From Croceicoccus sp. (GTDB lineage Bacteria; Pseudomonadota; Alphaproteobacteria; Sphingomonadales; Sphingomonadaceae): a stretch of 64,000 bases of DNA. Positions within the stretch are counted from its first letter, which is position 1; each line of letters begins with the position of its first letter. The notes beneath the pieces were generated by a model, which did not search any database, was not told where the DNA came from, and was given only the letters and a program-made list of their open reading frames with translations. The translations under genes were made by a program, and so were the position numbers. This document shows positions 51,235 to 60,225 of this stretch, one piece after another. Where the stretch lies: the NCBI GenBank assembly GCA_002694745.1, contig NZMY01000013.1:206819-270818 (forward strand). Direction: 5' to 3'.

Positions 51235-51989
51235 GCGCATCGAAAAAGGCGGTCGTCTACCGGATGGTGATGCCCGAGCATGTCTGTCCCTACGGCCTGA
51301 AAACGGTCGACCTGCTGCAGCGCGAAGGGTTCGAGGTCGAGGACCACCATCTGACCACGCGCGAGGAAACCGACGCATTCAAGGAGAAGCACGGCGTCAA
51401 GACCACGCCGCAGACCTTCATCGGCGGCAAGCGCATCGGCGGCTATGACGATCTGCGCGCCCATTTCGGCAAGTCGGTGCAGAAGGAGGGCGAGACCAGC
51501 TACCAGCCGGTCCTCGCCATCTTCGGCGTCGCCTTCCTGCTCGGCCTTGCGATCAGCTGGTACGTGTTCGGCACGATCTTCACCGTGCAGGCAGTCGAAT
51601 GGTTCGTCAGCCTGTCGATGGCCCTGCTCGCCATTCAAAAGCTGCAGGACGTGCGCAGTTTCTCGACCATGTTCCTGAACTACGACCTGCTGGCGCGGCG
51701 CTGGGTGCGATATGGCTTCATCTATCCGTTCGGAGAGGCGCTGGCGGGCATATTGATGGTCGCCCATGCGCTGCCGATCATATCGGTCCCCGTGTCGCTG
51801 TTCATCGGCACAATCGGCGCGGTCAGCGTGTTCAAGGCCGTCTATATCGACAAGCGAGAGCTGAAATGCGCCTGCGTCGGCGGCAATTCGAACGTGCCGC
51901 TGGGCTTCGTCTCGCTGACCGAGAACCTGTTCATGATCGGCATGGGCCTGTGGATGGGGGCGAAGGCGCTGGGCTGGATCGCGCTGTAA
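51231..51989 (+). CDS. Glutaredoxin-MauE fusion membrane protein
   Basis: 252 residues. The N-terminal glutaredoxin-like domain (AVVYRMVMPEHVCPYGLKTVDLLQREGFEVEDHHLTTREE, TPQTFIGGKRIGGYDDL) has a C-P-Y-G active site in which the second Cys is absent. Four membrane helices of the MauE/DoxX-like type follow, with a C-x-C motif (KRELKCACVGGNSNVPLGFVSL) near residue 210. The start is GTG at 51231 overlapping the DUF411 stop. The likely role is thiol/copper handling at the inner membrane. A decayed copy of its 3' end occurs at 54320-54433. Confidence 0.82.
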   Translation: MSASKKAVVYRMVMPEHVCPYGLKTVDLLQREGFEVEDHHLTTREETDAFKEKHGVKTTPQTFIGGKRIGGYDDLRAHFGKSVQKEGETSYQPVLAIFGVAFLLGLAISWYVFGTIFTVQAVEWFVSLSMALLAIQKLQDVRSFSTMFLNYDLLARRWVRYGFIYPFGEALAGILMVAHALPIISVPVSLFIGTIGAVSVFKAVYIDKRELKCACVGGNSNVPLGFVSLTENLFMIGMGLWMGAKALGWIAL

Positions 51990-52184
51990 TTCCCGAAATC
52001 GCTTTCGCGGCCAGCGGTGCCGGCGGGCCCAGTCCCTCGACGTTCCTGATCGAAGGTGACCTTGCCGGGAAACATCCCCGTAACGGGGTGGGCCAGTTGC
52101 GACCGGATTCCGTAATCGCACCCCACTAATACGAAGGCCGTAACCCCTCAAACTCCTTGATCAAATGGTAATGAATTTGAATTA

Positions 52185-54221
52185 ATGCATCGGACAAGAC
52201 GTCTGGGACGAGAGATGACGGGCAAACTGACTTATACGGGACCTCGAGAAGATCGACTGCATTCCGCGACCGTGACGCCGGACGTGACCCGTACAGACCG
52301 TTTCTCGTGCTATGATCTTTTCGATACGGTGTTGTTCCGCAAGTTGCTGGATCCAAGCGATGTGTTTCGCCTCGTACATGCGCGGCTCTCCGATCGCTTT
52401 CCCGAACTCATGGACGAAATGTCTGAGGATGGCTTCGTCGCCGCCCGCCGCTCGGCCGAAAGGGCGGCGCGCGATGGCAAGAGTGAAACGACCCTTGACG
52501 ACATCTGGCGTCAGATGGGCTGGCTGATCGGCGATCGACACCATGAAGCGGTGGAAATCGAACTATCCTGCGAAAGGGAAGTCCTGTTTCCCAATGCGCA
52601 GATCTGCGGTGAACTGGCAGAGAGGCGTTTGCGCGGAGAGCAGATCGTCTTCATCTCGGACATGTATCTGCCCGAGAGCTTTCTGAAATCCGTCCTGTTC
52701 GATCTCAAGATCATGCGGCCCGGCGATCGCCTGTTCGTCTCGTCCACGCATAGCAAGACGAAGCAGCGCGGCGATCTGTTCACGCACGTCATCGCGGAAC
52801 TGGGCGGCAAGCCGTCCAGCTATTCGATGACCGGAGACAATCGTTCCGCCGATGTGCGGGCGCCGCGCGCCAAGGGTCTGAAGGCCCGGCTTTACAAGGG
52901 CCACCGCCTCAGCGCCTATGAGTCGCGGCTGAACCGGTCGCTGGGCGTTCGCCAGCGGTTGAGTTCCACGCTTGTCGGTTCGATCAGGAAGGGGCGGCTT
53001 GGGCCGGCTTCGGATAGCAACCGGCTGGTCACCGATTTTCTTGGACCCGCTTCGCTTTTATGGGCCATCTGGGCCATTCGCCGGGCCGAAGAGGAGGGTG
53101 TGCAGCGTCTCCACTACATGGCCAGGGATGCATATCTGCCGTTCCTGTGTGCGGACCGGCTCGCCCGCGATGGGCATACGAAGGTGACGGCCAACTACCT
53201 GTACGCTTCGCGCTATGGGCTTTACTTCTCGAACATCGAGGACCTGCAAACCGACCTCGAATGGATTTTCCATCAGGCCGAGACGCTTACGCCGAGAAAG
53301 CTGGCAAAATATCTGCGTCTGGACCGGTCCGACCTGTCCCCGCCGATGCAGGGTCTGTTTAGCGAATTCGATGCCGATCAGCAGCTCGAAGAGCCGGACT
53401 TCGACTTGTTCGTGGCGACCCTCGCCAGCAGTCCCGATGGTGAAAAGGTCCTGTCCGATGCAAGGCGGATGCGAGAAGCCGCGCATTCCTATTTCACCCA
53501 GGAAGGGCTGCTGAGCGGGGAAAATTCGGCCTTTGTCGACATCGGATGGCACCTGAACGTGCAGGCCGCGCTGCAGAAGCTGATCCCGGCGCACCGAATG
53601 CAGGGGCTTTACCTTTATCTCAGCGATACAAGGCGAAACCCGAGCGAGGCAGGCCGCGCGGATGCCATGATGGAGATGACCGTCGCGCATCCGCGGATCG
53701 CGCGCTGTCCGTCGGTTTGGTACAATTCGACGGTGACAGAGCATCTTTTCGGCATGGTTCCAGAGGGGACGTGCAGGGGTTTCGAAACCGATGCGGACGG
53801 TCGCGCCAAGCCGATCCTGCAAGAGATCCCCGCCGACGAGATCGCGGCCAAGCAGGATATTTGTTCAGGCGTGAAATGTTTCGCCAGCGAATGGGGGGCG
53901 GACTATGCGCACGCCTTTCAATCATCGCAGGACTGTGCGGATGCATTCCGTGCGCTGACCGACGAATATCTCGATCACCCGACACGCGAATCCCTTGCCG
54001 TCATCCGGCGCAGCATGCGCTTCTCTACCGAAGCTCTGAATCATGAGAGCCGAGCGTTGGTCAGCCCTTTCCAGTGGAGCGATCTGTTCGGCGCGCTTGC
54101 GCTCGTCATGCTCAGGCGAAGAAGCAACGGCTTCGGTTGGCTGTCGGCAAAGTTCTCTCTTGCACCGCCGCCCTTGCGTTTTGGCAACCATATTGTGCGG
54201 ATGCTCAAACCCTATTTCTAA
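52185..54221 (+). CDS. Large HAD-superfamily protein of unknown function
   Basis: 678 residues. The N-terminal third carries HAD phosphatase motifs: D-x-F-D-T in FSCYDLFDTVLFRKLLDP (about 45), VFISDMYLPESFLKSVLFDLK (about 160) and YSMTGDNRSADVRAPRAKGLKARL (about 215). The remaining 430 residues, with VQRLHYMARDAYLPFLCADRLA and ENSAFVDIGWHLNVQAALQ, are of the type found in large polysaccharide- or surface-associated HAD proteins. There is no signal peptide. An internal ATG at 52215 is an alternative start. The upstream bases (52130-52184) are AT-rich. It interrupts the copper-linked region and is flanked by the intact and the decayed MauE 3' ends, so it may be an insertion. Confidence 0.75.
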   Translation: MHRTRRLGREMTGKLTYTGPREDRLHSATVTPDVTRTDRFSCYDLFDTVLFRKLLDPSDVFRLVHARLSDRFPELMDEMSEDGFVAARRSAERAARDGKSETTLDDIWRQMGWLIGDRHHEAVEIELSCEREVLFPNAQICGELAERRLRGEQIVFISDMYLPESFLKSVLFDLKIMRPGDRLFVSSTHSKTKQRGDLFTHVIAELGGKPSSYSMTGDNRSADVRAPRAKGLKARLYKGHRLSAYESRLNRSLGVRQRLSSTLVGSIRKGRLGPASDSNRLVTDFLGPASLLWAIWAIRRAEEEGVQRLHYMARDAYLPFLCADRLARDGHTKVTANYLYASRYGLYFSNIEDLQTDLEWIFHQAETLTPRKLAKYLRLDRSDLSPPMQGLFSEFDADQQLEEPDFDLFVATLASSPDGEKVLSDARRMREAAHSYFTQEGLLSGENSAFVDIGWHLNVQAALQKLIPAHRMQGLYLYLSDTRRNPSEAGRADAMMEMTVAHPRIARCPSVWYNSTVTEHLFGMVPEGTCRGFETDADGRAKPILQEIPADEIAAKQDICSGVKCFASEWGADYAHAFQSSQDCADAFRALTDEYLDHPTRESLAVIRRSMRFSTEALNHESRALVSPFQWSDLFGALALVMLRRRSNGFGWLSAKFSLAPPPLRFGNHIVRMLKPYF

Positions 54222-54319
54222 GGGCGTCCGCACGGGCAGTCGCATCGAGCACATCGATGATCGGGCTGACAGTGCAGTTGAGCAATGGTCCTGACCGGCT
54301 CTCTGTTCATCAGATCGAT

Positions 54320-54433
54320 TTGCATTCGAACGAAGTGCTACGCGCTGCTCGGTCGAGCGCTGATCGAGAGCCTGTCCATGATGGGCATGGGTTCGTGAAT
54401 GGGGCAAGGGCGCCGGGCTGGATGGGGGTGTAG
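54320..54433 (+). pseudogene. Decayed 3' end of a Glutaredoxin-MauE gene
   Basis: ATTCGAACG..., CGCTGATCGAGAGCCTGTCC, ATGATGGGCATGGG and GGGCTGGATGGGGGTGTAG align step by step with the last about 110 bases of the gene ending at 51989 (AATTCGAACG..., CGCTGACCGAGAACCTGTTC, ATGATCGGCATGGG, GGGCTGGATCGCGCTGTAA). In frame it reads SLIESLSMMGMGS then TGA, so it is broken by a stop and a shift. It is a remnant of a second copper-type gene. Confidence 0.7.
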
Positions 54434-54496
54434 TCGCCGCGATCGGCGGGCGCGCCTCTCCCTCCGGTCATCAAGTCTGGCCTGTTGGCGGCATTT

Positions 54497-55015
54497 TCAT
54501 GGCCCATCCCCATCGTGACAACGGACATAGCCGTCATAGCCGATCTCGTCCTCGGCGGCCGGCGATATGACGATCATCCGCATGCCCTGACTGCCGGCAT
54601 TGCCTTCCTCTTCCAGTGGGCGCAGCGTAACGCTCAGCCCGCCGTCCGCAAAGCGGTTCTCACCAATAGACGGCAGGGGAATAAGCTTGCCGTTCAGTTT
54701 GATCGCGCCGTCGCTGCCGGGTCGGTAGAGGAAGGACGGGAACGCCACCTCGGTCATGCCGAAATCGCATCGGCCCTCCATGCCGCCAAGCACGCCAATA
54801 TCGGCGCTGGTCATGGTCTGGGGCTTGATAATCGCGGTCGCGACATTGGCCAGCGCAGCGCTGGCGCTTTCCACCGGCGCAGCTTTGGGCGGGTGTTCGA
54901 GCTGGGCCTCGCGGTCGTTTCCCGGGTCGGTGTTCCGGTTGCATCCCCCACGGTAAAGCGCCAGCGGCAGGGCGAGCATGGCGAGGGCGGGCAGCGCTCT
55001 TGCGGGCGTCGTCAT
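54497..55015 (-). CDS. Putative exported/lipoprotein-like protein of unknown function
   Basis: 172 residues. The hydrophobic N-terminus (LPALAMLALPLALYRGGCN) has a Cys near residue 25 in a poor lipobox (RGGC). The mature part has strands such as DFGMTEVAFPSFLYRPGSDGAIKLNGKLIPLPS and LRPLEEEGNAG...RMIVISPAAED, and ends with a Cys. I cannot place it in a family. Its ATG overlaps the stop of the DUF305 gene (ATGA), so the two are translationally coupled; a role in metal handling is a guess from that pairing. Confidence 0.65.
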   Translation of the reverse strand: MTTPARALPALAMLALPLALYRGGCNRNTDPGNDREAQLEHPPKAAPVESASAALANVATAIIKPQTMTSADIGVLGGMEGRCDFGMTEVAFPSFLYRPGSDGAIKLNGKLIPLPSIGENRFADGGLSVTLRPLEEEGNAGSQGMRMIVISPAAEDEIGYDGYVRCHDGDGP

Positions 55016-55533
55016 GGTGCGGCCTCCTCGGGCAGGCGCCGGGTCGTGCGCACGCCATTGGCTTCGATATCGCGGATCAGATATTTCATCTGCGCGATCT
55101 CGCGCCGCTGGGCGACGATGATGTCATGCGCCAGCTTGCGCACGCGCGGATCGCGCAGATGCGCTCGCTCGCTGGTCATGATCGCGATCGAATGGTGCGG
55201 GATCATCGCCTGCATGTATTCGGTATCGGTTACCGTGGTCTGGCTGCGCACCAGCCACAAGGCGAGGGCGAAGACCAGCGCGGCCACCCCCAGTATGATC
55301 CAGTTCTTGGCCTTGTTGCGGTACATGCCCCACATGAACAGCAGCATGATGACCGCCATTACCGCGCCCATGACAAAGGTCATCCAGAAACGCGTCTCGC
55401 TCCAGAATACATGGTCGATGCTATAGGTGTTCAGGTACATCAGGGCGAACATGACGGCTGTCGACGTGCCGATCATTGCCATGAAGCGCCCGTAATTGCC
55501 TCCGCCCTTATCGTCTTTCCGGCTCTCCTGCAT
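55012..55533 (-). CDS. DUF305 membrane protein
   Basis: 173 residues. Three hydrophobic helices come first (STAVMFALMYLNTYS, WMTFVMGAVMAVIMLLFMWGM, WIILGVAALVFALALWLV), then a DUF305 segment: YMQAMIPHHSIAIMTSERAHLRDPRVRKLAHDIIVAQRREIAQMKYLIRDI. The M-x-x-HH pattern is the family hallmark. Such proteins frequently accompany copper resistance genes. The ATG at 55533 has GGAGGAGG eight bases upstream. Confidence 0.85.
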   Translation of the reverse strand: MQESRKDDKGGGNYGRFMAMIGTSTAVMFALMYLNTYSIDHVFWSETRFWMTFVMGAVMAVIMLLFMWGMYRNKAKNWIILGVAALVFALALWLVRSQTTVTDTEYMQAMIPHHSIAIMTSERAHLRDPRVRKLAHDIIVAQRREIAQMKYLIRDIEANGVRTTRRLPEEAAP

Positions 55534-55773
55534 TACGCATGCCTCCTCCAATTCCTGACTTGGAGCTATGGCCCCGTGCGCAGATCCGGCCAGTCCATTA
55601 ACTTGATCCGGCAGCAACGGGCGCGGTCCGATCTTTGCTGCGCTGCCTCACAATCTGCCATGTCCCCCTGTCCTAACGCGCCAAAATCGCGGGTCGTTCC
55701 GAATGCGCCGGGCTTGCAAATCGGCTAGCTTGCAGGAAAATCCTCTGGGCGCGGCGACAGCGAGGAAAGCATC

Positions 55774-56711
55774 ATAACCGATCATACCGAGTGGCCTTCC
55801 ATTCCCTTCCAGCCATGGCAGGAGAGCTGCGCCGCATTGCACCTGTACTGCCAGATCGTCGGCAAATATCGCCTCGCGCATACGCCGTCGAACAACCACT
55901 CATGGCATGCGACGCTCTATGTGGATGCCGACGGGCTGACCACCGGCCTTGTCCCGGACGGGCGGGGCATCACGGTCCGGTTTGATCTTCAGCGCCAGAA
56001 GCTGACAATTGCCTGCGCCAGCGGAGAGAGCCGCGGCTTCGCGCTCGACCCATGTTGGTTGCCGACTTCGATGCAAGGTTCAAGCAGGCGGTCGCTGCGA
56101 TTGGCGGTTCGCCTCGGTATCATGGATCGCCGAACGAGGTGGTCGATGCCATTCCCTTTGCGCAGGACACCGCGACCAGGCCCTGGGACGGGGCGGCGGT
56201 GTCCCGCTTTCACCGGGCGCTGGTTCGGATCGATGCAGTGTTCGGCGAATTCCGCACCGCCTTTCTGGGCAAGGTCAGCCCCGTCCATTTGTTCTGGGGA
56301 AGCTTTGATCTGGCGGTCACGCGCTTTTCGGGTAAGCGTGCGCCGCTCCACCCCGGCGGCATTCCGAATCTTCCCGACAGCGTCACGAGAGAGGCCTTTA
56401 GTCACGAAGTCAGCTCCGCCGGTTTCTGGCCCGGTGGAGGCGGGATCGCAGAGCCATGCTTCTATTCCTACGCCTATCCGGCGCCCGCCGGGTTCGATCG
56501 GCAGGCGGTGACCCCCGGCGCGGCGCGTTTCGATCGGGATCTGGGCGAATTCGTCTTGCCCTATGAAGCGGTCCGCACGGCGCAGGATCCGCGGGAAACC
56601 CTGCTGGGTTTCCTCGAATCCACCTTCCGCGCCTCGAGTTCGCTCGCTGGATGGGACGAGCATCTGGTCTGCGCCATCGGGCGAAAAGGGGTTCCGCGCG
56701 CCATCGAATGA
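55774..56711 (+). pseudogene. DUF5996 family protein, copy 2, broken
   Basis: This aligns along its whole length with copy 1 (43799-44736), for example CAALHLYCQIVGKYRLAHTPSNNHSWHATLYVDADGLTTGL and SPVHLFWGSFDLAVTRFSGKRAPLHPGGIPNLPDSVTREAFSHEVSSAGFWPGGGG. Two lesions are visible. The position of the start codon reads ATA, with no ATG, GTG or TTG between it and the upstream stop. One base is missing at about 56050 (GACCC-ATG against GAGCCGATG in copy 1), which shifts the frame at the VADFDARF motif. A partial product could start at TTG 55837 or ATG 56052. Probably inactive. Confidence 0.78.
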
Positions 56712-56761
56712 TCCTGCCGTGAACGCGCGGCAGCAAAGCTCAGCGGCGCATCGCCGCCCTA

Positions 56762-58711
56762 TCAGACCTGCGCAGCAGGCTGGACCGGCCAATAGGTCGC
56801 GTAACGCTCATGGGCGATCCGGTGATAGGGTATCATGCGGATCGTACTGCCGTCCGCCGCCGGTGCCATGAATTCAAGTGGCCCCGGTCCCGCCGTGACG
56901 CGGGCGGCCAGATCTTCGGGATCGCCCGAGATTTGCGGGGGCGTGAAGGGCGTGTCGTTATATTCGCCGAACTTGCGTTCATTGATGACGATGTCAGACC
57001 CCGGTGCCAGCCCCTCGCGGCCGAGCGCACCGGCCAGCACCAGTGGACCATATGTAAACGCCACGATATCGGGGGCAGCGGGGGCCAACTCTACCGCGAC
57101 TTCCATGGCCAGCTGCAATTCGACCGTATCGCCGCTCTGCCATGTGCGCTTCAATTCGATGAAGCTGCCGGGCGCAGAGGAACGCGCCGCTTCCGCGCCA
57201 TTAACCAGCACTAAGGCATTCTCGCTCCAGCCCGGATGACGCAGCTTTAGCGCCAGTTCGGCCGGCTGCTCCAGCGTCCAGCGAAACATGGTGCGCGGCT
57301 GTTCGGGAAAACGAGTGATCTGAGTCAGCCGCGCGCCCTTGTCCCGCCACTGGACCGACGATGGCACGAACAGGTTGACGTAGAGCGCGTCGTCGCTCCG
57401 AAAATAGATGGAGTCGCGATATTTGACGTGATTTTCCATCCCCGTACCGGTGCAACACCAGAAGGAATCCTCAGGCGTGTGGTACAGTTTCATGTAACCG
57501 GGCCGCGCGCCCTGGAAGTAGGTCGCCATCCCGCTGTCCGGATCCTGCGAGGCAAGGATTCCGTTGAACAGGCTACGTTCGTAGAAATCGGCGTAGAGCG
57601 CTTGCGGATCTTCCATGAACAGGCCGCGGGTCAGCTTGAGCATGTTGTGATGGCAGCAGGTCTCGGACGCCTTGGCCGAGAAGACATGTTCGGCGAAATC
57701 GGCCATCGGGAAAAAATGCTCGACGTCCCCATGCCCACCCGTGGCGAAGGACCGGGTCAATGCCACGGTACGCCAGAAAAACTGCGCCGCTTCGCGGTAT
57801 TCCGGCTTGCCGGTGGCTTCCCAGACACGTTGATATCCGATGATCTTGGGGATCTGCGTATTGGCGTGCAATCCGTCGAGATAGTCGCGCCCCTCTGCCA
57901 GAGGGCGCAGGATCGCCTTTTGCGCGAAATTCTCGCCCGTTGTCCGGTAATCCTCGTTGCCGGTCATGTCGAACAGGTCGATCATCACCTCGCTCATGCC
58001 GCCATGTTCGGTTTCCAGCATGGTTTCGAATTCGGCATGGCCCAGCGGGCGAGTGGCAACGACCACCCAGTCGGCAAAGCGCAGCAGGACCTTGCGCGAC
58101 ATGGCGCTGTCGGCCAGCTGTGCCGCGTCGCGAAGCCCGGCGAGGATTTTGTGCAGCGTGTACCACGGCACGCCGGTAATCGGCTCGCCGCGCAAATGCG
58201 CCGCGACCAAACCGGCGCCGCTGGGGAATGCGCAAACCAGCCCGCTATTGGCGGCGTCCTGACACGCGTTCAGCTCCGACGCGATATAGTCGATCCTGCG
58301 CTTGAACTCTGCCCTGCCGGTCGAACGATAGGCCAGCGAGCAGGCCGAGAGATAATGACCTAGCGTATGGCCATGGCAATGAATATCCGCCCAGGTTGGT
58401 TCGGATTCCCAGCCGCCATAGACCGGCGCCTTCGGCTGCAGCCCCGCGTTCACACGGAAATTATGCAGCATGCGATCGGGATCGAGCGACATCAGATAGG
58501 ACTCGGTCATGCGCTGCGCGTGAAGGAAGGGACCTTCGCCAAGCGTGACGTCCGCAAGGTCGAAGGGCCGAAGGCGGGCGGGGCGGGGATTGCCTTGCAG
58601 CGATCCTGCATGGGCTGCCGTGATAAATGGCGATCCGGCCATAAGCGCAAAAGTGCCGGAGCTTGCCAGAAAAGAACGCCTTGAAGAGGCCATCTGCCGC
58701 GTCATGCCCAT
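56762..58711 (-). CDS. GH127-type beta-L-arabinofuranosidase, Tat-exported
   Basis: A 649-residue glycoside hydrolase of the DUF1680/GH127 family, which removes beta-L-arabinofuranose from plant glycans. The Tat signal is SSRRSFLASSGTFALMAGSPFITAAHA. Family features are LRPFDLADVTLGEGPFLHAQRMTESYLMSLDPDRMLHNFR, the helical barrel motif HGHTLGHYLSACSLAY, the Glu-containing HGDVEHFF near 340, the Cys-rich SETCCHHNMLKLT near 365, and FWCCTGTGMENHVKY near 430 with the catalytic/zinc Cys pair. AGGAG lies upstream of the ATG at 58711. It is divergent from a Tat-exported oxidoreductase, which suggests a joint role in sugar processing. Confidence 0.9.
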   Translation of the reverse strand: MGMTRQMASSRRSFLASSGTFALMAGSPFITAAHAGSLQGNPRPARLRPFDLADVTLGEGPFLHAQRMTESYLMSLDPDRMLHNFRVNAGLQPKAPVYGGWESEPTWADIHCHGHTLGHYLSACSLAYRSTGRAEFKRRIDYIASELNACQDAANSGLVCAFPSGAGLVAAHLRGEPITGVPWYTLHKILAGLRDAAQLADSAMSRKVLLRFADWVVVATRPLGHAEFETMLETEHGGMSEVMIDLFDMTGNEDYRTTGENFAQKAILRPLAEGRDYLDGLHANTQIPKIIGYQRVWEATGKPEYREAAQFFWRTVALTRSFATGGHGDVEHFFPMADFAEHVFSAKASETCCHHNMLKLTRGLFMEDPQALYADFYERSLFNGILASQDPDSGMATYFQGARPGYMKLYHTPEDSFWCCTGTGMENHVKYRDSIYFRSDDALYVNLFVPSSVQWRDKGARLTQITRFPEQPRTMFRWTLEQPAELALKLRHPGWSENALVLVNGAEAARSSAPGSFIELKRTWQSGDTVELQLAMEVAVELAPAAPDIVAFTYGPLVLAGALGREGLAPGSDIVINERKFGEYNDTPFTPPQISGDPEDLAARVTAGPGPLEFMAPAADGSTIRMIPYHRIAHERYATYWPVQPAAQV

Positions 58712-58976
58712 GGTTCAATCTCTCCTGCTCTGTATGATTAGTAGGAGTACATGCGGGGGAGAACTAGTTTGATCAACCCGGTTTCGGGCCCGGACGGAAG
58801 AAATGGCCTCTAAGGTTGGAACGCTGTCGCTTGTCCGGGTATTTCCTTGCCGTGGCCCGCCTCGGTGACGATTATGCTATGAGGCGCGCAATCGCTGGGA
58901 AGGTCCGGCAACCGCGACGAAGATACGAACTGTGACGAGACATGCTAGCCGCTGGGCGGCAGATGGGGACGAAGCG

Positions 58977-60191
58977 ATGACAGGATATTCGATCAACAGG
59001 CGGCGGGCGATGGCGGCCGGCAGCGCGGCAGCAGCATCGGTGATGCTGGCGGGGCGGGCGCTCGGACAATCGGGCGGCGTCCGCGCCGAGGGTCACCCCA
59101 TGCCGGGCGGCGTCGAACTTCCGGACACCCCTCCGCGCCCGAAACGGGCCGATAGCGTGGGCTATGCCATCGTCGGTCTTGGCGGATATGCGCTGAACCA
59201 GATGATGCCGCGGTTCGAACGGGCGGAGCGGGCGCATATCGCGGCGCTGGTATCCGGCAATCCCGACAAGCTGAACAAGGTGGGGGACGCCTATGGCGTT
59301 CCGGCAGGCTCGCGCTATTCCTACGACAATTTCGCCGAAATCGCGTCGAACGAAAGCGTGGATGCCGTCTATATCGTGCTTCCCAGCGGACTGCATGCCG
59401 AGTGGACGGAGAAAGCCTTTGCCGCCGGCAAGCACGTGCTTTGCGAAAAGCCGATGGCGCTGTCCAGCGCCGAATGCGAGCGGATGATCGCCGCCGCGCA
59501 GCGCGCGAACCGCAGGCTGATGATCGCCTATCGCTGTCATTTCGAGCCTTACAACATGCAGGCCATGGAACTGATGGATCAGGATGCCGTGGGCACGCTG
59601 CGGATGATCCGTGGCGAGCAGTCCTATCGCATGGGTCCCACCCCCCCCGCCGAGAACTGGCGCGTGAACCGTGCGCTCGGGGGCAGGGGTCCGCTGGAGG
59701 ATTACGGGATCTATGGGCTGCAGGCCGCGCTCTACCTGTCGGGCGAAATGCCGGAAAGCGTGGCCGCGGCCAGCTATCAGCCGGCGGGCGACCCGCGCTT
59801 TGCGGAGATCGCCGCCCATGTCGCCTCGCAATTGCGCTTTCCGTCCGGCGCGGTCGCGCAGCTGGCCACGTCCTACGATTCGGCCGGGATCAATGAAGTC
59901 GACGCGCGCGGCACCACCGGCGCACTGCTGATGCAGCCCGCGACGGGCTATTCGGGCAATAACATGGTGCTGGAGATGGGCAGGGAAAGCCGCGAATTCA
60001 CCCCGGGCGATTCGACCGTTCAGTTCGCGCGCCAGCTCGACCATCTGGCGGACGCCATCCGCGACGGGTCGGACATCCGCACGCCGGGCGAAATGGGCCT
60101 GCGGGACGTGCGCCTGATGGAAGCGATCTATGCCGCCGCCGAGAGCCGCCGCACCATCATGCTCAATCCCGACGGTACAATGAGGAGCTGA
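58977..60191 (+). CDS. Gfo/Idh/MocA family oxidoreductase, Tat-exported
   Basis: 404 residues from the ATG at 58977. The Tat signal NRRRAMAAGSAAAASVMLAGRALG is followed by a Pro-rich linker and the NADP-binding fold (VGYAIVGLGGYALNQMMPRF), VDAVYIVLPSGLHAEWTEKAFAAGKHVLCEKPMAL with the catalytic E-K-P, and the C-terminal sheet domain (LRMIRGEQSYRMGP, GPLEDYGIYGLQAALYLSGE). The Tat signal with NAD(P)-binding domain resembles glucose-fructose oxidoreductase, which is exported with bound cofactor. A GTG start 15 codons upstream is possible. It is divergent from the GH127 gene. Confidence 0.85.
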   Translation: MTGYSINRRRAMAAGSAAAASVMLAGRALGQSGGVRAEGHPMPGGVELPDTPPRPKRADSVGYAIVGLGGYALNQMMPRFERAERAHIAALVSGNPDKLNKVGDAYGVPAGSRYSYDNFAEIASNESVDAVYIVLPSGLHAEWTEKAFAAGKHVLCEKPMALSSAECERMIAAAQRANRRLMIAYRCHFEPYNMQAMELMDQDAVGTLRMIRGEQSYRMGPTPPAENWRVNRALGGRGPLEDYGIYGLQAALYLSGEMPESVAAASYQPAGDPRFAEIAAHVASQLRFPSGAVAQLATSYDSAGINEVDARGTTGALLMQPATGYSGNNMVLEMGRESREFTPGDSTVQFARQLDHLADAIRDGSDIRTPGEMGLRDVRLMEAIYAAAESRRTIMLNPDGTMRS

Positions 60192-60225
60192 GGGAGCGCG
60201 TCCGCACACGCAATCATCGCGAAGG

